From: Candidatus Flexifilum breve | Lineage (GTDB): Bacteria; Chloroflexota; Anaerolineae; Aggregatilineales; Phototrophicaceae | Assembly (NCBI GenBank): GCA_016717205.1 | Contig: JADKGC010000004.1 | Span: 310,001-374,000, forward strand | DNA length: 64,000 nt | Direction of reading: 5' to 3' | In this document: one piece after another, positions 35,163 through 43,412 of the stretch | How the letters are laid out: every line of letters starts with the position of its first letter | How positions within the stretch are numbered: position 1 is the first letter of the stretch | Notes under the pieces: model-generated | Database searches by the model: none | What the model saw: the letters and a program-made list of their open reading frames with translations, nothing else | Told to the model about the DNA's origin: nothing | Translations under genes and position numbers: made by a program

Positions 35163-36086
35163 TTACTCCCCTCGTTTCTGCAGTGTAAAGTACACATCTT
35201 CCAGCGACGGTTCGAGCGGCACGACGCTGTACACGGCGATCTGGGCCGCCACCAGCTTCGCAACGACCTCGGGAATGCCCGTGTAGGCAACATTCTTGAG
35301 CACCAGCTTGTCGCCGCTGATCTCTCCGACCACGCCATCAAGCAGCGCGTGGGCGCGTTCTGCTTGCCCGTCGGCGACTTCTACCTCCACCTTGATGTTG
35401 GTGTGCGTCTGATGCGCGAGTTCGCGCGGCGTGCCGAGTGCCACGACGCGCCCCTGTTCCAGCACGGCGACGCGGTCGCACAGGCGCTGCGCGTCGTGCA
35501 GATTGTGCGTCGCCAGCAGCACGGTTTTGCCTTCGTTGCGGCTGACCTGCACGATCAGATCGTTCACGTCTTTCGCGGCGACCGGATCAAGGCCAGCGGT
35601 CGGCTCATCCAGAAACAGGATGTCCGGTTGATGCAGGAAGGCGCGGGCGAGCGCGAGGCGCTGCTTCATACCTTTGCTGTACCCGCCCACTTTCTCCTTG
35701 GCACGATCTGCCAGATTGAAGTATTCGAGCATGCGCGCAACCCGCGCATCGACCTGATCGCGCGGGATGCCGTACAGATCCGCGAACACGCGCAGGTTGT
35801 GGTGGGCGTTCAAGCCTTCGTAGAGCGAGGGCGTTTCGGTCAGTACGCCCGTGCGTTTGCGCAAGTCGCGCCCCTGCTGAACCGGGTCATACCCGAGCAC
35901 GCGCGCCGAGCCTTCCGAGGCATTCAGTACGCCATTCAGCAAGCGGACAGTCGTCGTTTTGCCTGCGCCGTTGTGACCCAGCAGTCCGAACACTTCGCCT
36001 GCATACACATTCACGGTGAGATGATCGACAGCGGTTTTGTCGCCGAAGCGCCGGGTGAGGTTATTGGTTTCGATGACGGTATTCAT
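35163..36086 (-). CDS. ABC transporter ATP-binding protein
   Basis: 307 residues from ATG 36086, with AAGGGGGAACG upstream. Walker A GHNGAGKTT, Q-loop LTETPS, signature YSKGMKQRLALARA (S-K-G-M variant of LSGGQ), Walker B ILFLDEPTAGLD and switch His in LLATHNLHD. The C-terminal 90 residues form a beta-rich extension. Partner of the downstream permease, making an ABC-2 exporter for drugs, lipids or polysaccharide. Confidence 0.93.
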   Translation of the reverse strand: MNTVIETNNLTRRFGDKTAVDHLTVNVYAGEVFGLLGHNGAGKTTTVRLLNGVLNASEGSARVLGYDPVQQGRDLRKRTGVLTETPSLYEGLNAHHNLRVFADLYGIPRDQVDARVARMLEYFNLADRAKEKVGGYSKGMKQRLALARAFLHQPDILFLDEPTAGLDPVAAKDVNDLIVQVSRNEGKTVLLATHNLHDAQRLCDRVAVLEQGRVVALGTPRELAHQTHTNIKVEVEVADGQAERAHALLDGVVGEISGDKLVLKNVAYTGIPEVVAKLVAAQIAVYSVVPLEPSLEDVYFTLQKRGE

Positions 36087-36245
36087 CAATGCGTTCCCCC
36101 TTGAATACACGTTCCGAATCATAGCACCGGAGGCGGGGTTTGTACGGTCAAGAATAGGTCAAGAGTGAGCTTTTTTCCTACTCATGCGGCGTTCATCCGA
36201 CTCTGCTATACAATTACAATCTTAATGTACTAAAGGAGAAACCGT

Positions 36246-37328
36246 ATGATCGATCTGGCTGGAATCAAGGCGATGGTGGCTGAGGCGGACGAGCATACGC
36301 TCACCCTGTACCTGAACGTCGACAACACAACACCGGAAAATCAGGCGACGACCCCGGCATGGCGCATCTACGCGAAGAACAAGCTGTTCGAACTTGAGAC
36401 TGCCGCGAAAAGTCAGACGGACGGGTGGGCTGACATTCGCGCGCGCGTCGAAGCGTTCTTTGAGCAGTACCGCCCTTCGAGCAAGGGGCTGGCGTTGTTC
36501 GCGTGGAACGGATCGCTGCAAACCATCGAACTGCCATTCGCGGTCGAAAATCAGGCGACGTTCGGTAACGCGCAGATCGCGCCGCTCCTGTGGGTGTTGG
36601 ACGAATACGAACCCTACCTGATCGTGCTGGTCGATCAGGAAAAAGCGCGCTTCTTCGTGGCACAGTTAGGGAGCGTCGGCTTCCGCGAAGGGATGGAAGT
36701 GGATCTTGAGGGTTACGATTTCGCCGAGCGGACATACACCGCCAGTCCAAATCCGGTGGGCGGCGGGAACGCGGTGCATGGCGGCAGCGGGCGTGATGAT
36801 CACGAGGCCATGCTGGACGAACACCGGACGCGCATGTACCGTCAGGTTGCGACGGGCATCGAGACCTATGTCAATCAACGCCAGATTCGTCGCTTTTTCC
36901 TCGGTGGCAGCGAACAATCGGCGCACGCCGTCAAGAATCTGCTGCCGCCTAAGCTGCAAGACACCGCGATTGCCACGCTGCCGATTCCCTTACGCCTGGG
37001 GCAGCAAGAAATCCTCGACATGGTGCAGCCCAAAGCCATCGAACACGAGCGCCAAGAGGAAATGCGCATCGTGCAGGAGGTGATTGATTTCGCCAAGGCG
37101 GGTGGGCGTGGAGCACTTGGCATGCAGCAGGTGCAGGAGGCGCTCACTATGCAGCGGGTCGAACTGCTGATCCTGCCGTGGTCGGAGGCCGACGACGAAG
37201 GCGTCCGCCCGGACCTGCCGCTGCGGGCGTTCGCGTCGGGCGGCAGCGTCGAACTGGTGCACGGCGCGGCTGCTGATCTGCTCAAGCGGGAAGGCGGGAT
37301 CGCCGCCCGGCTGTATTACGCGCTGTAG
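36246..37328 (+). CDS. baeRF (bacterial eRF1-like) domain protein
   Basis: 360 residues with an AAAGGAGAAACC ribosome site. The N-terminus, LYLNVDNTTPEN, the middle region RRFFLGGSEQSAHAVKNLLP and the end VELLILPWSE resemble the bacterial archaeo-eukaryotic release factor families (VLRF1/baeRF), built like eRF1 domains 2-3. A family role in ribosome rescue or hibernation is proposed in the literature. The glycine patch GGGNAVHGGSGRDD near residue 175 takes the place of the GGQ loop; it contains GG but no GGQ. Confidence 0.78.
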   Translation: MIDLAGIKAMVAEADEHTLTLYLNVDNTTPENQATTPAWRIYAKNKLFELETAAKSQTDGWADIRARVEAFFEQYRPSSKGLALFAWNGSLQTIELPFAVENQATFGNAQIAPLLWVLDEYEPYLIVLVDQEKARFFVAQLGSVGFREGMEVDLEGYDFAERTYTASPNPVGGGNAVHGGSGRDDHEAMLDEHRTRMYRQVATGIETYVNQRQIRRFFLGGSEQSAHAVKNLLPPKLQDTAIATLPIPLRLGQQEILDMVQPKAIEHERQEEMRIVQEVIDFAKAGGRGALGMQQVQEALTMQRVELLILPWSEADDEGVRPDLPLRAFASGGSVELVHGAAADLLKREGGIAARLYYAL

Positions 37329-37337
37329 CTGCAACCA

Positions 37338-37365
37338 ATGGGGCGATCAGTCATGATCGCCCCAT
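37338..37365 (+). terminator. hairpin after baeRF gene
   Basis: Perfect 12-bp stem ATGGGGCGATCA/TGATCGCCCCAT with loop GTCA, followed by AATAATT. Confidence 0.65.
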
Positions 37366-37386
37366 AATAATTACAATGAACCTTAA

Positions 37387-37414
37387 TTGACATTGAAATT
37401 AAAATTGTTATGAT
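37387..37414 (+). promoter_or_regulatory. promoter of GlsB-type gene
   Basis: TTGACA at 37387-37392, 16-base AT-rich spacer, TATGAT at 37409-37414, about 46 bases before the ATG. The best sigma-70-type site in the window. Confidence 0.75.
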
Positions 37415-37460
37415 GATGCTAGACATGGGCTACGATGTATTCGCTTGGAGAGGATAAAGC

Positions 37461-37760
37461 ATGGACGTTATCGGCAATATTCTTGCGTTTCCGTTCGTCT
37501 GTCTCGGTTGGTTGCTCGTCGGGGCGATTGCTGGCGCGCTGGCGCATTCGATCATGGGCGGGCGAGATGAGCCGCTCATCAATGATATCATTTTGGGGCT
37601 GATCGGTTCGGTCGTCGGTGGGTTCGTGATCGGGTTGTTCATCGACGTGAGCAATCGTGCTGGCTTGGGCGGCGTGCTGCTGAGCATTGTCGTCGCGACC
37701 ATCGGCGCGATCGTCCTGATCGCCATCGGCCGCATGCTGCGTGGACGGTCACCCGCGTAA
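37461..37760 (+). CDS. GlsB/YeaQ/YmgE-family stress membrane protein
   Basis: 99 residues with three transmembrane helices. WLLVGAIAGALAHSIMGG, then DIILGLIGSVVGGFVIGLF, then IVVATIGAIVLIAIGRML is the family pattern (transglycosylase-associated protein name). GGAGAGGAT is the ribosome site. An intrinsic terminator follows, so this is a single-gene unit with its own promoter. Confidence 0.92.
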   Translation: MDVIGNILAFPFVCLGWLLVGAIAGALAHSIMGGRDEPLINDIILGLIGSVVGGFVIGLFIDVSNRAGLGGVLLSIVVATIGAIVLIAIGRMLRGRSPA

Positions 37761-37782
37761 GCATCAGGTCACCGTATGCAAG

Positions 37783-37808
37783 AAGCGCCCATTCATGGGC
37801 GCTTTTTG
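37783..37808 (+). terminator. intrinsic terminator after GlsB gene
   Basis: Stem AAGCGCCCA/TGGGCGCTT, loop TTCA, then TTTTG. Confidence 0.88.
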
Positions 37809-37826
37809 ATTCAGAGGAGTGGCAAC

Positions 37827-37853
37827 AAAAAAGACGCTGAATGCGCCTTTTTA
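37827..37853 (-). terminator. intrinsic terminator of tRNA-Leu
   Basis: On the reverse strand AAAAAGGCGC and GCGTCTTTTTT pair around ATTCA, two bases after the tRNA 3' end. Confidence 0.8.
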
Positions 37854-37854
37854 G

Positions 37855-37937
37855 TAGGGCTGGTGGGACTCGAACCCACAAGCTCTCACGAGCGGATGAT
37901 TTTAAGTCATCAGTGTTTGCCATTTCACCACAGCCCC
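37855..37937 (-). tRNA. tRNA-Leu (anticodon UAA)
   Basis: 83 nt without an encoded CCA. Acceptor GGGGCTG/CAGCCCT (first pair G-U), D-arm GTG/CAC, anticodon stem GATGA/TCATC around CTTAAAA (anticodon TAA), long class-II variable arm CCGCTCGTGAGAGC, T-arm GTGGG-TTCGAGT-CCCAC, discriminator A. The long variable arm with UAA identifies Leu. Confidence 0.95.
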
Positions 37938-38140
37938 GTAACTGTCCTACTAAGGATCATAGTTGAACAGCACGATACAGAAAGTCTATCAAGATTCCCC
38001 CTGATCGTCAATCCGGTGAAGCTGGCAGATGGTGGCGACAGATATTTTACACCCCGATAAAATCCTTGTGTAAGAATCGTTACATATATGAAATGATACT
38101 CATAGGGCAACGTTATATTCACTGTAGAAAGGTGGCGCAG

Positions 38141-39685
38141 ATGCTTCGCACTAGACGTACCTTGGTCTTCGTAATCGTGGCTCTTTTCGTACTCTCAGGC
38201 AGTGTGGCCGCGCAGCGCAGCGGCGGCAGTCGCCCTGCGCCGAGCGGGTCAGGCGGGACGGCGGGCAGCCCGGGCATGAGCGGTGCGGCGCTCAACACAG
38301 GCGCTGGCGGTCGCTCCGGTGGTCAAGCGGGCGGCGGTCAGGTTGGTGGCGGTCAGGCTGGTGGTCAACTGGGTGGTCAGCGCGGTCAGGGCGGTGCGCA
38401 AGGTGGCGAGCGTCCGACCTTCGGCTCCGGTCTCAATTTGAGCGAGCGCGGCACGGGCGATGTGGCGCTGGAACTGCCGTTCATGAGCGGTGAAACGGGC
38501 GATTGGATGTCACGTTTTGGCTCGGGTGGGTTTGGCACACGCGCGGAAGGCGGCGAACTGCCGGAAGAGCTACCGACATTGGAAGATCAGGGCTGGTTGC
38601 CGGAGAGCTTGCCGGAAGGTCTGCCGGAAGCACCCGGCGCATTTGCGGATTTGAGCGGTTTAGCCGAAACGCAGGGACAGGCGCAGGATGCGGTCGCTGG
38701 AGCGCTGGGGGACGCGACCGAACAGGCGCAAGCCGCTGCTGCTGCCGCGACTGAGCAGGCACAGCAAGCCTATGATCAATTCTGGGCAGACTATTACACG
38801 GCGGTCGAGACCACCGCGCAGGTCTACTACGACACGATGACGGCAACGGCGGATTATCTGCTGGCGAGTTATGCGGCGGCGGTCGACTATACGACGCAGA
38901 CGGTCGATTACTACCTCGCCTATGCCGAGCAGTATGCCTACTACTGCGCGCTGTATCCGTGGGACTGCTACAGTTACGCCTATGACGCTGCGACCAACAG
39001 TTACTACTATGTAGGCGCTGCCAGCGATGCGCCCAGCGGCACGACGACCATTGGCGATGTCACCGTCAATGTGACCGTGCCGATCAGCGAGCCGACCCCA
39101 TCGGCGGAGGCTTACGAAGCGCTGGTCGTGTTTGCCAATGATCAGCTTGGCGCGGTGATCGAACCGCTGTATGCCGGGGAAGCGACCGAGGCCGTCCAGC
39201 TGGTGATCGGTTATCTGCCGGACGAAATCGAGGCGCAGCTCCTCAATGCGACGAGCATCAGCGGCGTGACCTATTGGGGTCTGCTGACAGGCGGTGCGGG
39301 CGCGGTCATCGTGGGTGACTGTTCTACCAACCCGGCCAACTGCGCGATCACGGCGGATAATCTCAGTGTGCAGTTGTCGAGCGCATCGACCGGGATGTAC
39401 GGATTGCTGGCCAGCGCGGCTGTGCCCACAACTCCGGAGGCGGCTCTGGCGCTGATCACCACGGTGTATCCCAAGTTGGACGGCCTCTCTTTCAACCAGA
39501 TCACAGATGTGGAACAGGGGGTGGCGTTTATGGCCACCACAGCCAGCGTCGGTTATGACGTGGACACCCAAGCGCCGATTTCAACGGCCAAGGTAGTTTA
39601 TGCAGGCGTGGTCGACGTGAACGGCGCGCCGTTCGTCTACGCAGTGGTCGGCGTGGGCGCGGGCTACGCCAGTCTCCTCGGCTAA
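38141..39685 (+). CDS. secreted low-complexity protein, Gly/Gln- then Tyr/Ala-rich
   Basis: 514 residues from ATG 38141, with AAAGGTGG upstream. A signal peptide ends VAAQRS. Residues 25-100 are Gly/Gln-rich (GGQAGGGQVGGGQAGG), 110-175 are acidic with LPE repeats, 180-215 are Ala/Gln-helical (EQAQAAAAAATEQAQQA), and 215-300 carry many Tyr (AEQYAYYCALYPWDCYSY). The C-terminal 200 residues look folded (VNVTVPISEPTPSAEAYEAL). No family recognised. The composition suggests a surface or matrix protein. A hairpin without T-tract follows. Confidence 0.65.
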   Translation: MLRTRRTLVFVIVALFVLSGSVAAQRSGGSRPAPSGSGGTAGSPGMSGAALNTGAGGRSGGQAGGGQVGGGQAGGQLGGQRGQGGAQGGERPTFGSGLNLSERGTGDVALELPFMSGETGDWMSRFGSGGFGTRAEGGELPEELPTLEDQGWLPESLPEGLPEAPGAFADLSGLAETQGQAQDAVAGALGDATEQAQAAAAAATEQAQQAYDQFWADYYTAVETTAQVYYDTMTATADYLLASYAAAVDYTTQTVDYYLAYAEQYAYYCALYPWDCYSYAYDAATNSYYYVGAASDAPSGTTTIGDVTVNVTVPISEPTPSAEAYEALVVFANDQLGAVIEPLYAGEATEAVQLVIGYLPDEIEAQLLNATSISGVTYWGLLTGGAGAVIVGDCSTNPANCAITADNLSVQLSSASTGMYGLLASAAVPTTPEAALALITTVYPKLDGLSFNQITDVEQGVAFMATTASVGYDVDTQAPISTAKVVYAGVVDVNGAPFVYAVVGVGAGYASLLG

Positions 39686-39711
39686 TCATCAGTCACGGCA
39701 TCAGCAGACGA

Positions 39712-39742
39712 GGCCTATTCTGTCCGGCGTACAGAATAGGCC
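39712..39742 (+). terminator. hairpin after secreted protein gene
   Basis: Perfect 12-bp stem GGCCTATTCTGT/ACAGAATAGGCC, loop CCGGCGT; no T-tract. Confidence 0.55.
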
Positions 39743-39905
39743 CTGTGATTGTTCCTATTCCTCAACAATCCGGTTGATCCCTCTCCGACAAACGGCGGAT
39801 TTTCGCCCTGTAAGCGTCAGGAACGCGTATAATGGCGATAGAGCAGAGCCAATGAGACCTGCGCTATAAAGAGATGCATTCATGGTTGAAGGGGGGAAGA
39901 CCTTT

Positions 39906-41240
39906 ATGATCCGCTTTGCACGAGTGGTGCTGCTGGCGTTGATCCTCGCGGTGCTCATGTCGCTGATGCCGTCGAAGGCGGCGCAGGCGCAGCTTGAAGA
40001 CTCGGTTCCGACCGCGGAACTCGATCCGACGTTCGCCGTCGAATGGATGGACTTACTGTATCAACGGATCATGGCGGAAAGCTACAACCCGCCGTCCGCG
40101 GCGCGCCTGTATGGCTACGCGGGCGTGACCCTGTACGAAGCGGTTGTGTGGGGTATCCCGACGAATCGCTCGCTGGTCGGGCAGCTCAACGGCCTGAACG
40201 ATTTGCCATACCCGGATGATGGGATTTACGATTGGACGACGGTCGCCAATGCGGCGCTCAACACGACGCTTAACGGCTTGATGTTCGAAGCGGGCAGCGA
40301 AACGCACGACGCCTTCAATGCGTTCTATGCGGAACAAATCGCCAAGTCAGAAACCGAGATCGACGAAGACGTGCTCAATCGCTCGATCCAGTATGGTCAG
40401 GAACTGGGCAAGGGCATTCTCGCGTGGGCCGATACCGACAATTACCGCGAAACGCGCGATCTCGAATATGAAATCCCGACCGGATCGCCAGATTTGTGGA
40501 TCGCGACCAACCCGGATCTGCCGCCCGTGGAACCGTTCTGGGGTGAAATCCGCACCTTTGCGCTCGATTACACCGACGTGTGCGATGTCCCGCTCGACAT
40601 GCCGTTCAGCGAAGACCCCGAATCGACCTTCTATCAGCAGTCACTGGAAGTGATGAACACGGGCGACGACCTCGACCGCGAACAGCGTGATATTGCGGAG
40701 TATTGGCTCGATAATCTGGGTGAAACGGGTACGCCGGCAGGGCACTGGCTGTTGATCGAGAACCAAATGGTCGATCACCTGGATCTCACGCTCGATGTGG
40801 CGGCGCAGATGTACGGCATGACCAATATGGCGATGGCCGACGCGTTCACCTCGTGCTGGGGGCTCAAGTACCGTGTGCTGCTGCTGCGCCCCGAAACCTA
40901 TATTCAGGAATACATCAGCCCACGCTGGCGTCCGTACATCACGACGCCGATGTTCCCCGAATATCCGTCCGGGCACTCGGTGGTCTCGGGCGCGGCGGCG
41001 GAAATGCTGACCACGTTGTTCGGTCAGGTGGCCTTCACCGATACCGCGAAGGTCCAGTTCGGCATGGCGCCGCGCTCGTACACCTCGTTTGACGCGGCGG
41101 CCACGGAAGCAGCGATCTCGCGCCTGTACGGCGGCATTCACTACCGGACGGCTATCGAAAACGGCGTTGATATGGGCGAGTGCGTCACCAATCACCTGCT
41201 GGATCGCATCATCATGAATCAGATAACGCAGGGCGAGTAA
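39906..41240 (+). CDS. vanadium-dependent haloperoxidase/PAP2-type protein
   Basis: 444 residues from ATG 39906, chosen over 39882 because GAAGGGGGGAAG lies just upstream. A signal peptide ends AAQAQLE. The phosphate/vanadate site motifs are present in order: KYRVLLLRP (K-x6-RP), FPEYPSGHSVVSG (PSGH), and SRLYGGIHYRTAIENG (S-R-x5-H). The spacing and helical N-domain are those of vanadium-dependent haloperoxidases. It would be exported and could oxidise halide with peroxide or act as a phosphatase. An intrinsic terminator follows. Confidence 0.88.
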   Translation: MIRFARVVLLALILAVLMSLMPSKAAQAQLEDSVPTAELDPTFAVEWMDLLYQRIMAESYNPPSAARLYGYAGVTLYEAVVWGIPTNRSLVGQLNGLNDLPYPDDGIYDWTTVANAALNTTLNGLMFEAGSETHDAFNAFYAEQIAKSETEIDEDVLNRSIQYGQELGKGILAWADTDNYRETRDLEYEIPTGSPDLWIATNPDLPPVEPFWGEIRTFALDYTDVCDVPLDMPFSEDPESTFYQQSLEVMNTGDDLDREQRDIAEYWLDNLGETGTPAGHWLLIENQMVDHLDLTLDVAAQMYGMTNMAMADAFTSCWGLKYRVLLLRPETYIQEYISPRWRPYITTPMFPEYPSGHSVVSGAAAEMLTTLFGQVAFTDTAKVQFGMAPRSYTSFDAAATEAAISRLYGGIHYRTAIENGVDMGECVTNHLLDRIIMNQITQGE

Positions 41241-41266
41241 TTTCCCGCTCTCACTACCGTTCGCCG

Positions 41267-41297
41267 AAACCCCCGCTATAATCAGCGGGGGTTTTTG
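41267..41297 (+). terminator. intrinsic terminator after haloperoxidase gene
   Basis: Stem AAACCCCCGCT/AGCGGGGGTTT, loop ATAATC, then TTTTT overlapping the stem end. Confidence 0.88.
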
Positions 41298-41317
41298 CTG
41301 GATAGAAAGAGAGTCGC

Positions 41318-41845
41318 ATGTGCAGTGGCGCTGCCTTCATCATCGGTTTGATCCTTCTGTTTAAAGGCAATACGCGCTTGTTTGAACGCAATCTCCCCGC
41401 GCCCAAAGTGCGCGTCATTGGGATGATTCTCATGGCTCCCTTCATCATCGCGGTGTGCGCGGGTTTCACGCTGGTTTCGGCGGTGATCGACGAAAATACG
41501 ACCTTTGACGATCTGGTCAGTTCACCGGATGTGCAGAACGTGACCATGATCGAATACGGCGCGCTGGCGTTGGCCGTGCTGCTGGCGGCGTACAACATCT
41601 TCACGCTGCCCAAAGAAGCGCCGCTGACCGCGCCGCCGTCGCAGCGCTTCTCGTTTGATACCCCGCCGAGCGTAGGCGAAGTGCCGAAGATTATGACGGT
41701 GGAAGAGGTGGCGCTCTATCTGCGGGTGAGTCCTGATGAGGTGCTGCGGCTAATCAATGAGGGCAAGCTCGGCGCGGCGCGCATCGGCAGCACGTATCGC
41801 ATTGCGCGGATCGCCGTCGAAGATTTCATGGCGCGGAAAGAATAA
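41318..41845 (+). CDS. membrane protein with excisionase-type HTH domain
   Basis: 175 residues. Three hydrophobic segments (about 4-16, 30-55, 80-95) are followed by a linker and a C-terminal DNA-binding unit: MTVEEVALYLRVSPDEVLRLINEGKLGAARIGSTYRIARIAVEDFMARKE. This is the MerR/excisionase-like (HTH_17) motif. A membrane-tethered DNA-binding protein is unusual. AAGAGAG precedes the ATG. Confidence 0.78.
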   Translation: MCSGAAFIIGLILLFKGNTRLFERNLPAPKVRVIGMILMAPFIIAVCAGFTLVSAVIDENTTFDDLVSSPDVQNVTMIEYGALALAVLLAAYNIFTLPKEAPLTAPPSQRFSFDTPPSVGEVPKIMTVEEVALYLRVSPDEVLRLINEGKLGAARIGSTYRIARIAVEDFMARKE

Positions 41846-41925
41846 AGTTCACAGTGATCAGTTGACAGTTCACAGTAAAAACAGTTTTTAGCTGTCAACT
41901 GTGAACTGTCAACTGTGAACTGACT
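41846..41925. repeat. family C inverted repeat between convergent genes
   Basis: GATCAGTTGACAGTTCACAG and CTGTGAACTGTCAACTGTG flank AAAAACAGTTTTT. A long hairpin that could stop transcription from both sides. Confidence 0.8.
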
Positions 41926-43260
41926 TTACCCCTCGTAATACCCATCGATCAGCGTCAGCGCCTGATCAAGCCCCGCCAGACCGTCTTGCAACTGCGCTTC
42001 GCTCACCGTGAGCGGCGGCGTATTGAAGATCATGTTCCAGCGCGTGAAGACGTTCATACCGGATTCCTTGAGTGACTTGGCGACCTTCTGCATGGGCTCG
42101 GTGAGCGGCTTGTTGTAATCGCTGAGCGGTTCGCGCGTGTCCCGGTTCTTGACCAGTTCCAGCACCTGATGCAGTCCGGCGCCGCGCACTTCCCCGATGA
42201 CCGGGTGCTTTTCCGCGAGGTCGTTTAAGCCCTTGCGCAGCACCTTGCCCATGTCACGCGCCCGTTCGATCAGGTTTTCTTCGCGGTAAACCTCAATCGT
42301 GGCGATACCCGCCGCCATCGCCAGCGTGTGCGCGCTGTAGGTCAAGCCCGCCCACAGGGTGTTCTTGTCGAAGTGCGCGGCGATTTTCTCGCTGACAATG
42401 GTCGCGCCGAGCGGCACGTAACCGGACGTGATCCCCTTCGCCATGACCATGATGTCGGGCTGCGCATTCGGGTAGTGGTCGATGCCGAACCATTCGCCCG
42501 TGCGCCCAAAACCGCTCATGACTTCGTCCACAATCAACAGAATGCCGTATTTGTCGCACAGCGTGCGCAACCCGTTGAAATAGACCGCGCTCGGCTGAAT
42601 GACGCCGCTCGTGCCGCTGTAGCCTTCCACGAGGATCGCGGCGCAGTTTTCCGGGCCTTCGCGAATGATGATGTCGTCGATCAGCTCGATGATGATCGCA
42701 TCGCCTTCTTCCTGCGTGCGCCCCCGGTAGACCGGGTTGCGGTACGAATACGGATCGGGCGTGCGCACAATCCACGGGACGCCGGGCTCATTCGCCAAAC
42801 GGCGCGGATCGCCACCCGCGCTGGCCGCCGCGAACGTGCCGCCATGATAGGAGTTATAGCGGGTGAGGATCTTCTCGCGACCGGTATACAACCGCGCCGC
42901 TTTCATCGCATTTTCGATGGCATCCGTGCCGCCATTGGCGAACAGCGTCTTGGTCAGGGTGCCGGGGGTGACTTCCGCCAGCAGTTCGCCGAGCCGACCG
43001 CGTTCCGGCGTGCCGAACGAGGGATTCACATAGCACAGCTTGGCCGCCTGTTCCTGAATGGCGCGCACGACTTTCGGGTGACTGTGACCGATGTTGACGT
43101 TGACCAACTGCGACGCCCAGTCGAGATAGCGTTTGCCGTCCGCGTCATACACGTAGACGCCTTCGCCGCGCTCGATGATGGTCGGGTTCCACGCGCCCTG
43201 CGCCGACCAACTGACGAGCGTGAAATCCTTGTTCTGCTCAACCATTTCAGCCGTAGACAT
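41926..43260 (-). CDS. class III PLP-dependent aminotransferase
   Basis: 444 residues. YLDWASQLVNVNIGHSHPKV, the cofactor-binding LFANGGTDAIENAMKAAR, YHGGTFAAAS, VDEVMSGFGRTGEWFG and the Schiff-base lysine in VMAKGITSGYVPLGA are all intact. The closest type by eye is the omega-aminotransferase group (taurine- or beta-alanine-pyruvate type). The amino donor cannot be fixed. Flanked on both sides by family C repeats. Confidence 0.9.
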   Translation of the reverse strand: MSTAEMVEQNKDFTLVSWSAQGAWNPTIIERGEGVYVYDADGKRYLDWASQLVNVNIGHSHPKVVRAIQEQAAKLCYVNPSFGTPERGRLGELLAEVTPGTLTKTLFANGGTDAIENAMKAARLYTGREKILTRYNSYHGGTFAAASAGGDPRRLANEPGVPWIVRTPDPYSYRNPVYRGRTQEEGDAIIIELIDDIIIREGPENCAAILVEGYSGTSGVIQPSAVYFNGLRTLCDKYGILLIVDEVMSGFGRTGEWFGIDHYPNAQPDIMVMAKGITSGYVPLGATIVSEKIAAHFDKNTLWAGLTYSAHTLAMAAGIATIEVYREENLIERARDMGKVLRKGLNDLAEKHPVIGEVRGAGLHQVLELVKNRDTREPLSDYNKPLTEPMQKVAKSLKESGMNVFTRWNMIFNTPPLTVSEAQLQDGLAGLDQALTLIDGYYEG

Positions 43261-43331
43261 GGTGACTCCTAAAGAAAGAAAGGCTTTTATGCTGGCGGGG
43301 ATTGTAATCGAAAAGGGAAAGAAAGAAAAAG

Positions 43332-43405
43332 AGGTTCACAGTAGACAGTTCACAGTAGACAGTGAAAGACCGTCTTAACTGTGAACTGTCTACTGTTCAC
43401 TGATA
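43332..43405. repeat. family C inverted repeat
   Basis: TTCACAGTAGACAGTTCACAG and CTGTGAACTGTCTACTGTTC arms, between the aminotransferase start and the TPR gene end. Confidence 0.8.
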
Positions 43406-43412
43406 ACTCGTC

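Noticed and set aside
34929..36104. 391-codon plus-strand frame opposite the ABC transporter genes
   Set aside because: The reverse strand encodes intact Walker motifs and a permease; the plus frame has no recognisable features.
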